Source: Verrucomicrobiia bacterium (GTDB lineage Bacteria; Verrucomicrobiota; Verrucomicrobiia; Limisphaerales; JAEYXS01). Taken from it: a stretch of 64,000 nucleotides of DNA. A program made the translations under genes and the position numbers. The notes under the pieces were generated by a model, which was given only the letters and a program-made list of their open reading frames with translations, did no database searches and had not been told where the DNA came from. The stretch is from contig DASWYF010000013.1 in NCBI GenBank assembly GCA_036405135.1, forward strand, positions 1 to 64,000, given 5' to 3'. Positions 7,004 to 15,548 of this stretch are shown here, one piece after another; positions within the stretch are counted from its first letter, which is position 1; each line of letters begins with the position of its first letter.

Positions 7004-7702
7004 ATGCTTGGCCGCGTGAACATCTTGGTCGTTGAGGATGACGCGAAAACCGCGCAAGCCATCCGCCGCGGACTGGACGCCGAGGGCTACGACACCTTTG
7101 TCGCCCGCACTGGCGACGAAGGCTGGTCTCACTTGAAGTCCGCCACCTTCGATCTGGTGGTGCTCGACTGGATGCTGCCCGGTCGCGACGGGATTGAGAT
7201 TCTCAAAGCCCTGCGTACCCGTGGTGCTAAACCTCCCGTCCTGCTCCTCACCGCGCGCGATGCCGTGGAGGACCGTGTGCTCGGCCTCGACAGCGGCGCG
7301 GATGACTACCTCGTCAAACCCTTTGCCTTCGCCGAGTTGCTCGCCCGGATGCGCGTCTTGCTGCGTCGCACAGTGCCGGATGAGCTGTTGCGCCGGCAGG
7401 TCGGCGACCTCGTGCTCGATCTCCAGTCGCGCCGTGCCTGGCGCACCGGCCAGGAGATAGATCTCACGCCGCGTGAGTTCGATCTCCTGGTATACCTTAT
7501 GCGCTACGAGGGCCAGGTAGTGACCCGCCAGATGCTCGCGCAGGAGGTCTGGCGCGAACCGAACCGCGCCACCACGCTGGATAATGTCATCGATGTCCAC
7601 CTCGCCCACCTGCGCAAAAAGCTGGATGAAGGCCGCCGCCACAAGCTGGTCCAGACCGTGCGCGGCGTGGGCTTCATTTTGCGGGAGGAGCGAACGGCGT
7701 GA
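7004..7702 (+). CDS. OmpR-family response regulator of the efflux locus
   Basis: 232 residues. The ATG at 7004 is preceded by 'agaaagg'; the GTG at 7016 is an alternative. The receiver domain has 'VVEDD', phospho-acceptor D55 in 'VVLDWMLPGRDG' and Lys in 'LVKPFAF'. The C-terminal winged helix ends with 'VIDVHLAHLRKKLD...VQTVRGVGFIL'. It most resembles the CusR/IrlR metal- or stress-responsive group. It is coupled by a 4-bp GTGA overlap to its kinase and lies upstream of an RND pump, so it probably controls that pump. Confidence 0.92.
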   Translation: MLGRVNILVVEDDAKTAQAIRRGLDAEGYDTFVARTGDEGWSHLKSATFDLVVLDWMLPGRDGIEILKALRTRGAKPPVLLLTARDAVEDRVLGLDSGADDYLVKPFAFAELLARMRVLLRRTVPDELLRRQVGDLVLDLQSRRAWRTGQEIDLTPREFDLLVYLMRYEGQVVTRQMLAQEVWREPNRATTLDNVIDVHLAHLRKKLDEGRRHKLVQTVRGVGFILREERTA

Positions 7703-9105
7703 ACGGCAGGTGGCAACGCCAATCCTTGAAGCTCCGTCTGGCCGTCTGGTTCACGGCGGTCGCCAGCCTCATCATGCTGGCCCTGACACCCGCCGTTTAC
7801 ATCCTGATCGAACGCCGCCTCCATGCCGAACTCGACCGTCAGTTGCAGGTAGATTGGAACCTGATCGCCGCCCATTTGGAACAGAGCGCCGACGGGCGCA
7901 TCCAGTGGAAGAAAAGCAGTCCCTCCACCCCCAACAGTCCGGGTTACGCGGAGACATGGTTTGATGTCTGGGCGCATGGGAAGGATTTGCTCAGTCATTG
8001 GCCGGTGAATGGGGTCCGGGTCACGCAACCACCGGTTGCTTCTGCCGCCGGATCGCCGCTTTTCCTTAACCTGACGGTGGACCGGCGTATACCCGCTCGG
8101 GCCTATCAACGTGCTACCCATCTCGACGGGCGCGAGGTCACCGTGCGCGTTTTCCGGGATGAATCAGGTCTGCGCCGTGCCTTGCGGGAGATCCTTGCCG
8201 GCTTGTTCCTGGGCATCCCTTTGGCTGCCGCGCTTGCCGCTGTGGGCGGATACTGGATGGCCGGCCGCACTTTGAAACCCATCAGTGCCATGGCCGAGCA
8301 AGCCCGCCAGATCACCTCAGAATCATTAAGCCGCCGTCTGCCCAATCCGAATCCACACGATGAACTCGGGCAGATGGCCAACGTTTTCAACGAAACCTTT
8401 CAACGGCTTGAAGCCTCCTTCGAGTCCCTCAAACGCTTCACGGCGGATGCTTCCCACGAACTGCGCACCCCGCTCACTGCCCTGCGCACTGTAGGCGAGG
8501 TCGCCTTGCGTGAAAAAGGGGATACGAAGGCCCTGCGCGATACCATCGGCAGCATGTTGGAGGAGGCCCAGCGTCTGAATGACCTCATCGACACCATGCT
8601 GCTGCTCGCCCGCGCCGAGAGTGGCCGGGTCACCGTGCCGTTCGCGCCGGTGAATCTGGCGAGTTTTCTCCAGGAAATCAGCGACAGCGTGGAAGTGCTT
8701 GCCACCGAGAAGAAACAGCGCATCGAGCTTTCCGGTGAATCCGGTTTGACCGTCTCCACCGCCCAATTGCTGTTACGTCCTGCTGTGTTGAATGTCCTCC
8801 ACAACGCCATCCGCTACAGCCCGCCTGGCACGCGCATCTTGATGCGCTGGTTCACGGAGGGGGACCATGCCGTGGTGGAGGTGGCGGATGAAGGTCCGGG
8901 CATCGCCCCGGAGCATCGCGAGAAAATTTTCGAACGGTTCTACCGCATCGACAAGGCCCGCTCCCGGGCCGATGGCGGTGCCGGTTTGGGGCTCGCCATC
9001 GCCAAGCTCTCCGTCGGGCAACTCGGTGGCCGGATCGAGTTGCTGACTGAAGTGGGGCAGGGCAGCCGCTTTCAGATCTTCCTTCCGCTTCGGCGACCAG
9101 ACTGA
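7699..9105 (+). CDS. sensor histidine kinase of the efflux locus
   Basis: 468 residues from a GTG overlapping the regulator's stop (GTGA). TM1 is at about residues 13-35, followed by a periplasmic sensor region to about residue 155. TM2 is around 160-185, with HAMP after it. The HisKA box 'DASHELRTPLTAL' places the phospho-accepting histidine at residue 253. The N-box 'NVLHNAIRYSPPGT', G1 'DEGPGIAPEHREKIFERFYR' and G2 'GGAGLGLAIAKL' are all intact. It resembles CusS-type kinases. The signal is not evident from the sequence. Confidence 0.93.
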   Translation: MNGRWQRQSLKLRLAVWFTAVASLIMLALTPAVYILIERRLHAELDRQLQVDWNLIAAHLEQSADGRIQWKKSSPSTPNSPGYAETWFDVWAHGKDLLSHWPVNGVRVTQPPVASAAGSPLFLNLTVDRRIPARAYQRATHLDGREVTVRVFRDESGLRRALREILAGLFLGIPLAAALAAVGGYWMAGRTLKPISAMAEQARQITSESLSRRLPNPNPHDELGQMANVFNETFQRLEASFESLKRFTADASHELRTPLTALRTVGEVALREKGDTKALRDTIGSMLEEAQRLNDLIDTMLLLARAESGRVTVPFAPVNLASFLQEISDSVEVLATEKKQRIELSGESGLTVSTAQLLLRPAVLNVLHNAIRYSPPGTRILMRWFTEGDHAVVEVADEGPGIAPEHREKIFERFYRIDKARSRADGGAGLGLAIAKLSVGQLGGRIELLTEVGQGSRFQIFLPLRRPD

Positions 9106-9212
9106 TTCTTAAGAAATCTTCAGGATTTCTTCATCGTGCGGACAATCCTCCGTACGGACCATCCCTGCGATCATTGTAACCGAAGTTTGCAGTTCAACCG
9201 TCTTTGTAGCCA

Positions 9213-12200
9213 ATGAACGTGGTCCAACTTGCCCTGCGCCGTCCTTTGAGCATGCTTGTGCTCGTCATCGCCATTTCCTTGGGCGGCTTTTTGGCCCTCC
9301 AAAGGATGGACCGGGACATCTTTCCGCCGCTCGGCATCCCGACCATCTACGTAGCCCAGCCTTATGGCGGCATGGACCCGGCCCAAATGGAGGGCTACCT
9401 GACCTACCGTTACGAGTATCACTTCCTCTACATCGCGGGCATCGAACATGTGGAGTCCAAGTCCATTCAGGGCGCTTCCATCATGAAGCTCCAGTTCCAT
9501 CCGGGCACGGACATGAGCCAGGCCATGTCCGAGACCGTTGCCCAGGTGAACCGCTCCCGCGCCTTCATGCCGCCGGGCACGGTCGCCCCGTTCATCATGC
9601 GTTTCGATGCTGGCAGTGTGGCGGTCGGTTACCTCGTGTTCTCCACGGAAGACCCGAACATCACGCTCAACCAGATGCAGGATCAGGCGCTCAACCGCGT
9701 CCGCCCTGCCTTCGCCACTTTGCCCGGTGTCTCCGCACCACCTCCTTTCGGTGGCAGTTCCCGCGCCATCACGGTGAACGTGAACCCAGACCGCATGCGC
9801 GCCTATGGCCTGTCGCCCGATGACATCGTGAAGGCGCTCTCGCAGGGCAATACCATCAGCCCCTCGGGCAATATCAATCTGGACGGCAAATACCCTATCG
9901 TGGCGGCCAACGCCATCGTCTCGAACGTCAAGGATCTCGAAGGCGTGCCCCTCAAGCGCACGGCCACCGGCTCCGTCTTTGTGCGGGATGTCGCCACGGT
10001 GACGGATGCGGCGGATGTCACCACCGCCTATGCGCTCGCGGATGGCAAACGCTCCGTCTATCTCCCCGTCACCAAACGTGCCGATGCCTCCACGGTGGAC
10101 GTGGTGGACCTCGTCAAAAAGAACATCCCGGAGTTTCAGAAGCTCCTGCCGGATGGCATCAAGGTCAGCTATTCCTTCGATCAGTCACCCGTGGTCAACC
10201 GCTCCATCAAAGACCTCATGAAGGAGGGTGGGTTGGGCGCCATCCTCACGGGCCTCATGGTGCTGTTCTTTTTGCGCGACTGGCGCAGCGCCTTCATCGT
10301 CGTGGTCAATATCCCGCTTTCTCTGCTGGCGGCAGCTTTCGCCCTCTGGTTGAGCGGTGAGAACATCCACCTCATGACGCTGGGTGGCATGGCCTTGGCC
10401 GTCGGCATCCTCGTGGATGAAGCCACGGTGGCCATCGAGAACATCCATGCCCATATCGCGCGCGGCAGTCCGCTGGCGCGTGCAGCATATGAAGGCACCC
10501 GTGAGACGGCGTTGCCTCGCTTGCTGGCCATGTTGTGCATCTTGGCTGTCTTCATTCCGGCCTTCTTCATGGTCGGTGCGGCCAAGGCGTTGTTTGTTCC
10601 CATGGCCTTGGCGGTCGGTTTCTCCATGATCGCCTCCTTCATCCTCTCCAGCACGCTGGTGCCTATCCTGAGTGTCTGGTTGTTGAAAGGGCATGCCAGT
10701 GAAGTGCATGACGCTTCGTTCATCGGGAAGATGCAGAAGAATTACACGGGCCTCCTGCGCAGTGTCGTCGCGCTGCGCTGGCCGCTCGTTGTGGTCTATC
10801 TCGTGATTGCCGGCCTGGCGGTTTGGTTTATCGGTGGACGCCTCGGCACGGAGATTTTCCCCAAGACGGACACCGGCCAGTTCGCCTTGCGTTTCCGCAA
10901 TCCCAGCGGCACGCAAGTGGGCATCACCGAGCAAACCGCCAAGAAGATCCTCGACACCATCGCCCGTGAGGCCGGTGGTGAGGACAAGGTGGAGATCAGC
11001 ATCGGCATGGTCGGTGTGCATAATTCCAGCTTCCCGGTGAACCTTGTTCATCTCTGGAATGGTGGTCCGGAAGAAGGCTGGCTGGCCATCCAGCTCAAGC
11101 GCGATTCAGGCAAGCGCGTGGAGGAGTTCAAGGAACACCTGCGCGGCGTCTTCGCTAAGGAGTTGCCGGATGTGCGTCTCTCCTTCGAGCCGCAGGACAT
11201 CGTCACGCGCGTGATGAGCTTTGGTTCGCCCACGCCTATTGAGATCGCCATCAGCGCACCTTCATTGCCGGTGGGCAAGGGCTATGCGGACAAGCTGACG
11301 GAGAGCCTCGGCAAGCTGCCGTTCCTCCGTGATGTGCAGATCGCGCAGACGCTCGATTTTCCGTCGGTGAACGTGAACATCGACCGCGAACGCGCCGGTC
11401 TTCTCGGGGTCAAAGTCGAGGATGTCACCCGTTCGCTCGTCGCCGCCACGACGTCCAGCCGGTTCACCGTGGCGAACTTCTGGGCGGACCCGAACAGCGG
11501 CATCAGCTTCAACTTGCAGGTCCAGATTCCCGAGGAACGCACGCAATCCATCGAAGACCTGAATAACATCCCCGTCACCTCCGACAACGGCGGCACGGTC
11601 TTGCTGCGCAATCTGGCCAGCATCACCCCCGGCACCTCGGTGGGCACGTATGAGCGCTACAACATGGCGCGCATCGTCAGTGTCACGGCTAACATTCACG
11701 GGACGGATCTCGGCACGGCGACCCGGGAGATCCGTAAGACGCTGGCGGAACTGAATTTTCCATCCGATGGCAAGACCAAGGTGGATGTGCGCGGTCAAGT
11801 CGTGCCGTTGGAGCAGTTGCAAGCCGGCTTCGGCACGGGCCTGGTGATCGCGGTGGTGGTCATCTTCCTGATGCTCGCGGCGAACTTTGAATCATTCCGT
11901 CTCGCCTGCGTGGTCGTCTCCACGGTTCCGGCCGTGCTCGCGGGTGTGGCGCTGACGCTGTGGCTCACGGGCACCACCTTGAACATCCAGTCCGCCATGG
12001 GCGCCATCATGTCGGTGGGCGTGGCGGTGGCGAATGCGATTCTCCTCGTCACCTTTGCCGAGCGTGCGCGCATCACGGGTGGGGATGCGCTGGCTGCCGC
12101 CATGGAAGGTGCGCGCAGCCGCTTGCGCCCGATTCTCATGACGAGTTGCGCGATGATCGCGGGCATGATCCCGCTCGCCCTGGGCTTGGGCGAAGGCGGC

Positions 12201-12383
12201 GATCAGACTGCACCCTTGGGCCGTGCGGTGGTGGGCGGCTTGGCCATGGCCACGCTGGCGACCTTGTTTGTGTTGCCCGCCTTCTTCGTGTTGTTCCGCA
12301 ACCAGGCCAGCACGCATTCCAGCTCACTGGATCCGGATGATCCGTTGAGCGGTCATTTTGTTTCACCGGTAGGACACGACTGA
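9213..12383 (+). CDS. RND-family efflux permease
   Basis: 1056 residues, normal for an AcrB/MdtB/CusA-type inner-membrane RND pump. TM1 follows the start ('RRPLSMLVLVIAISLGGFLAL'), large periplasmic loops follow TM1 and TM7, and 12 TM segments are visible. The TM4 proton-relay site reads 'GILVDEATVAIENIHAH', so AcrB's second Asp is replaced by Glu. That argues against a CusA-type metal pump and leaves the substrate undefined. Adaptor and outer-membrane genes follow directly, completing a tripartite proton-driven exporter. Confidence 0.95.
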   Translation: MNVVQLALRRPLSMLVLVIAISLGGFLALQRMDRDIFPPLGIPTIYVAQPYGGMDPAQMEGYLTYRYEYHFLYIAGIEHVESKSIQGASIMKLQFHPGTDMSQAMSETVAQVNRSRAFMPPGTVAPFIMRFDAGSVAVGYLVFSTEDPNITLNQMQDQALNRVRPAFATLPGVSAPPPFGGSSRAITVNVNPDRMRAYGLSPDDIVKALSQGNTISPSGNINLDGKYPIVAANAIVSNVKDLEGVPLKRTATGSVFVRDVATVTDAADVTTAYALADGKRSVYLPVTKRADASTVDVVDLVKKNIPEFQKLLPDGIKVSYSFDQSPVVNRSIKDLMKEGGLGAILTGLMVLFFLRDWRSAFIVVVNIPLSLLAAAFALWLSGENIHLMTLGGMALAVGILVDEATVAIENIHAHIARGSPLARAAYEGTRETALPRLLAMLCILAVFIPAFFMVGAAKALFVPMALAVGFSMIASFILSSTLVPILSVWLLKGHASEVHDASFIGKMQKNYTGLLRSVVALRWPLVVVYLVIAGLAVWFIGGRLGTEIFPKTDTGQFALRFRNPSGTQVGITEQTAKKILDTIAREAGGEDKVEISIGMVGVHNSSFPVNLVHLWNGGPEEGWLAIQLKRDSGKRVEEFKEHLRGVFAKELPDVRLSFEPQDIVTRVMSFGSPTPIEIAISAPSLPVGKGYADKLTESLGKLPFLRDVQIAQTLDFPSVNVNIDRERAGLLGVKVEDVTRSLVAATTSSRFTVANFWADPNSGISFNLQVQIPEERTQSIEDLNNIPVTSDNGGTVLLRNLASITPGTSVGTYERYNMARIVSVTANIHGTDLGTATREIRKTLAELNFPSDGKTKVDVRGQVVPLEQLQAGFGTGLVIAVVVIFLMLAANFESFRLACVVVSTVPAVLAGVALTLWLTGTTLNIQSAMGAIMSVGVAVANAILLVTFAERARITGGDALAAAMEGARSRLRPILMTSCAMIAGMIPLALGLGEGGDQTAPLGRAVVGGLAMATLATLFVLPAFFVLFRNQASTHSSSLDPDDPLSGHFVSPVGHD

Positions 12384-12429
12384 GCCGCCGTCGTTGATGA
12401 TGCCACGAACCAATCAACTTTTTAGGACC

Positions 12430-13608
12430 ATGCTACGAACCTCTCAAACCATCGCCTGCGGAGTGCTCACCACTGCGCTGCTGCTCTGCACCTCCTTGCA
12501 CGCTGCTACGCCGCCGGAGTTGAAATTCATCACGCCCCAGCGCGGTGACATCAACCGCTTCGTCACGCTGCCGGGCAGCATCAAGGCCAACCAGCAGGCC
12601 ACGCTCTACGCGAAAGTTCCTGGTTACCTGAAGTCCATCAAGGTGGACATCGGCGACACGGTGAAAGCGGGGCAGTTGCTCGCCGAGATCGAAGTGCCCG
12701 AGCTGAGTGCCGACCTCGTCCGCGCCAAAGCCGCCGTGGCCCGCGCCGAAGCGGAGAAGGCCAAAGCTGCCACCAGTGTCACGAAAGCACGCGTGGAATT
12801 GAACGCGAGCCAGGCGGATTATGACCGCGTCAGCAAAGCGCGCAAATCCTCGCCCGACCTCATCACGCCACAAGCCCTGGATGATGCCAAAGCGCGCTTT
12901 GAGTCGGCGAAAGCCTCACTGGGCGAAGCGCAGGCAGGTGAGAACCTCGCCGCTGCCCGTTCTGGTGAAGCGCAAGCGGAGTTGAAACGCATCGAGGCCT
13001 TGCTGGCCTTCGCGCAAGTGCAGGCCCCGTTCGCGGGCACCATCACCGAACGTTTCGTGGATGCTGGCGCCTTCATCCCGGCGGCGACTTCCGGTTCGGC
13101 CGCGCGCAATGCCGCCATCCTCACGCTCATGGATTTCGACACCGTACGCGCCAGTGTGGGCGTGCCGGAATTGGAAGCCTCGTTGGTTCAGAACGGCCAG
13201 CCGGTGAAAGTCACTGTGCAAGGCGTGGCGAACCGCGTCTTCTCCGGCGTCATCACACGCCATTCTTTTGCCTTGGATGACGCCACCCGCCTGCTGCATC
13301 TGGAGACCGATTTGCCCAACGCCAGCAAGGAACTGCGCCCCGGCATGTATGCCACCATCCGTGTGGGCGTGGAGAAGCACACGAATGCACTGTTGATCCC
13401 CGCAGGCGCGCTCTTGATGGAGAAGGCTAACGCCTCGGTCTTCCAGTTCATCGACGGCAAAGCGAAAAAGACGCCTGTGAAGATTGGTTTCAATGACGGC
13501 ACGAATGTGGAGATCGCCAGCGGTTTGAGCGGTGGTGAACGCGTGCTGATCTTCGGTAAGACTGCGCCAGCCGATGGCCAGCCGGTCAACGCAACGGAGG
13601 CCAAATGA
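12430..13608 (+). CDS. periplasmic adaptor of the RND pump (HlyD/AcrA family)
   Basis: 392 residues from the ATG at 12430, which gives a compact signal peptide ending 'CTSLHA'; ATGs at 12397 and 12400 are alternatives. The biotinyl-lipoyl-like half ('LYAKVPGYLKSIKVDIGDTVKAGQLLAEIEVPEL') precedes an Ala/Glu/Lys-rich alpha-helical hairpin (about residues 100-200). Beta-barrel and membrane-proximal domains follow ('VQAPFAGTITERFVDAGAFI'). It bridges the permease and the outer-membrane factor. Its stop overlaps the start of the next gene (ATGA). Confidence 0.94.
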   Translation: MLRTSQTIACGVLTTALLLCTSLHAATPPELKFITPQRGDINRFVTLPGSIKANQQATLYAKVPGYLKSIKVDIGDTVKAGQLLAEIEVPELSADLVRAKAAVARAEAEKAKAATSVTKARVELNASQADYDRVSKARKSSPDLITPQALDDAKARFESAKASLGEAQAGENLAAARSGEAQAELKRIEALLAFAQVQAPFAGTITERFVDAGAFIPAATSGSAARNAAILTLMDFDTVRASVGVPELEASLVQNGQPVKVTVQGVANRVFSGVITRHSFALDDATRLLHLETDLPNASKELRPGMYATIRVGVEKHTNALLIPAGALLMEKANASVFQFIDGKAKKTPVKIGFNDGTNVEIASGLSGGERVLIFGKTAPADGQPVNATEAK

Positions 13609-15035
13609 AGCGCGCTTTCATAAAGGTTAGATTACTCGGCGTAGCTTTGCTGGCCATCGCCTTCGCCTTCAGTCCCTCCGCTCTGAGCGCCCAAGAAGCC
13701 GCCAGCGCGGAAATCCAGCTCGCCCAAGCGAAGAAGAAGAAAGCCAAGAGTGCGCCCAAGAAAGGGAAGGCTGCTGTACAGCAAGCCAGCAATGTGCGCG
13801 TCATCGATCTGCCCACCGTTTTGCGGCTCGCGGGAGCGCAGAATCTGGATGTGCAACTGGCCCAAGCCCAGTTGAGCGAGGCCAAGGCGAAGCATGAGAT
13901 CGCCCGGCAACGCTTCTTCCCGTGGATCATGCCCGGCCTTGCCTACCGTCGCCATGACGGCCAGATCCAGGATGTCAGCGGCAATATGTTCACGGCGAGC
14001 AAACAGTCTTATAACGCTGGTGCGAATATCTCGGCTCAGTGGGAGCTGGGCGATGCTATCTATGGCCAGCTCGCCGAGAAGCAACGGGCCAAGGCGGCAG
14101 ATCACCAGTTCGAAACAGCCACACAGGCCAATGTCTATCAGGCCGCCCAGGATTATTTTGAATTAGTGAAGGCCGGTGCCCAGATGGGGGTCGCACAGGA
14201 ATCCATCCGCGTGGCAAATGACTACGCCAAGCAACTTGATGGCGCGGTAAAAGCCGGACTCGCCTTCAAAGGCGATCAATTGCGCGTGCAGGTGCAGGCG
14301 GAGCGTTATCAACTCTCCTTTCGACAATCACAGGAGCGTCGTCGGCTCGCGTCCGCCCGGCTGGCGCAGACGCTGAATCTCGACCCCACGATTGAACTCG
14401 CCGCCGCTGACAACGAACTCGCGCCTTTGAATCTTTTGCCTGCGAACAGCGCCTTGGCCTCACTGGTCGTCCAAGCCATGAACAACCGTCCAGAGATGAA
14501 GCGCCAGAACTCTCTGCTCGAAGCGGCCAAAGATGAAAAGCAGGGGACCAAATATGGCCCGCTGATTCCCACCGTGGGTGCGCAGATGTATCTCGGTGGC
14601 TTGGGTGGCGGTGTGAATGATAGCTGGGGCAACTTCAAAGACACGCAGGATTACCAGCTCCTTTTCGGCTGGAAGATCGGTCCCGGCGGTCTTTTTGACA
14701 AAGGCCGCATCAAGGCCAGCGAAGCCCGTCTGGAACAGGCGAAGATCCTGTCAGAAAAAGCCGGGGACGAGATTGTCCGTCAGGTCGTGGAACAACACAC
14801 GCGCGTGAACTCGCTCGCCGACCAGATGAAGCTCGCTCAACAAGCCCTTGATCTTGCTGAGAAGACCGTGCAGCTCACTCGTGAACGCAAGAGCTTTGGT
14901 ATCGGTGTCGTGCTGGAAAACATCCAGGCCGAGCAGGAACTCAATCGCGTTCGTAACGATTACTTCGAAGCCGTCGCCGAGCACAACAAGGCCCAATACG
15001 GTCTGGCCCGTGCCATCGGCCGCCCCACGCCTTAG
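13605..15035 (+). CDS. TolC-like outer-membrane efflux factor
   Basis: 476 residues with a signal peptide ('LLAIAFAFSPSALSAQ'), then a Lys-rich linker ('AKKKKAKSAPKKGKAAVQ') unusual for the family. Two OEP repeats follow (about residues 65-260 and 280-470), with the helical 'NLDVQLAQAQLSEAKAKHEIARQ' type of pattern. It forms the outer-membrane and periplasmic tunnel of the pump. It overlaps the adaptor gene by 4 bp and is followed by a strong terminator, so it is the last gene of the transcript. Confidence 0.93.
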   Translation: MKRAFIKVRLLGVALLAIAFAFSPSALSAQEAASAEIQLAQAKKKKAKSAPKKGKAAVQQASNVRVIDLPTVLRLAGAQNLDVQLAQAQLSEAKAKHEIARQRFFPWIMPGLAYRRHDGQIQDVSGNMFTASKQSYNAGANISAQWELGDAIYGQLAEKQRAKAADHQFETATQANVYQAAQDYFELVKAGAQMGVAQESIRVANDYAKQLDGAVKAGLAFKGDQLRVQVQAERYQLSFRQSQERRRLASARLAQTLNLDPTIELAAADNELAPLNLLPANSALASLVVQAMNNRPEMKRQNSLLEAAKDEKQGTKYGPLIPTVGAQMYLGGLGGGVNDSWGNFKDTQDYQLLFGWKIGPGGLFDKGRIKASEARLEQAKILSEKAGDEIVRQVVEQHTRVNSLADQMKLAQQALDLAEKTVQLTRERKSFGIGVVLENIQAEQELNRVRNDYFEAVAEHNKAQYGLARAIGRPTP

Positions 15036-15064
15036 CTCGCTCCAATCCACTTTCTCCGTTGCGT

Positions 15065-15109
15065 AAATGTCACCTGCACGCCATGCGGGTGACATTTGCC
15101 TTTTTTATT
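15065..15109 (+). terminator. intrinsic terminator of the efflux operon
   Basis: Arms aaatgtcacc (15065-15074) and ggtgacattt (15088-15097) form a perfect 10-bp stem around 'tgcacgccatgcg'. The stem is followed after 'gcc' by a T-rich run (15101-15107). It lies 30 bp after the TolC-like gene. Confidence 0.8.
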
Positions 15110-15468
15110 CTTGTTCTGCTGTCGGACCTTTTTCCGATGGTTTGGGTTAATCGCTGGCTCCTGTTTGAGTCGGCGAGGTCCTCATTGGGCGGGGACAGGC
15201 AGGTTCCGGAAATAACTTAGGACGAGTGTGCAAAAACCGGAACCTGCCTTTACCTTTGAACTGACTGTCACAGGTTGCACCATGTTAACAGAAACGGTCA
15301 GCATCGCTTCAGCTGGGCATCCGGCAATATCTTGTGAATCAAGAGCTTCTGCCGGTTATGTTGCCTGGCGTGAGCGTTCTGCTCAACGGCTGGGATTGTT
15401 GTATCTGCTGCGCTTGCGGGAACATCGGCGAAGCCAGGAGTTGCGCAAAAAAATGACCGTCCGAGCTT
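15110..15468. other. noncoding stretch upstream of the phosphate block
   Basis: No convincing gene; the only open frame here (about 80 codons) has no recognisable features. The stretch contains a perfect inverted repeat of 13 bp, with arms at 15197-15209 and 15237-15249 (aggcaggttccgg and its complement) and a 27-bp loop. It is otherwise unremarkable up to the phased repeats that begin at 15469. Confidence 0.5.
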
Positions 15469-15513
15469 CGTAACACAAATGTAACAATTGCGTCACGGAC
15501 CCGTAACCCGCTC
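15469..15513 (+). promoter_or_regulatory. Pho-box-like array of four 11-bp direct repeats
   Basis: The repeat units are GTAACACAAAT (15470), GTAACAATTGC (15481), GTCACGGACCC (15492) and GTAACCCGCTC (15503). They sit exactly 11 bp apart, as one helical turn per half-site. PhoB-type regulators bind tandem 7-bp half-sites with 4-bp spacers in just this phasing (family knowledge). The array ends 35 bp before the ATG at 15549 of the porin gene that heads the porin-pst-phoU block, so phosphate control is the natural inference. Confidence 0.65.
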
Positions 15514-15548
15514 CGCTTGTCATGCGGATGCACTTATTGAAGATATAT

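Noticed and set aside
6518-7642. Long minus-strand open frame opposite the kinase and regulator genes
   Set aside because: The plus-strand proteins have intact conserved motifs over the whole span; the antisense frame is a by-product of codon bias in GC-rich genes. The same holds for long antisense frames at 15534-16802, 28196-29545 and 59314-60375.
7004-9105. Identification of the two-component pair as PhoB/PhoR because a Pho-box-like array lies downstream
   Set aside because: The pair is adjacent to the RND pump genes, a terminator separates that operon from the phosphate block, and the kinase resembles CusS rather than PhoR.
15228-15473. 81-codon open frame upstream of the porin gene
   Set aside because: It overlaps the start of the phased repeat array and shows no domain, membrane segment or good ribosome-binding site.
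15470-15513. Reading the phased repeats as a CRISPR or iteron array
   Set aside because: Units are only 11 bp with no unique spacers, and the adjacent genes are phosphate-uptake genes, which fits a regulator array better.
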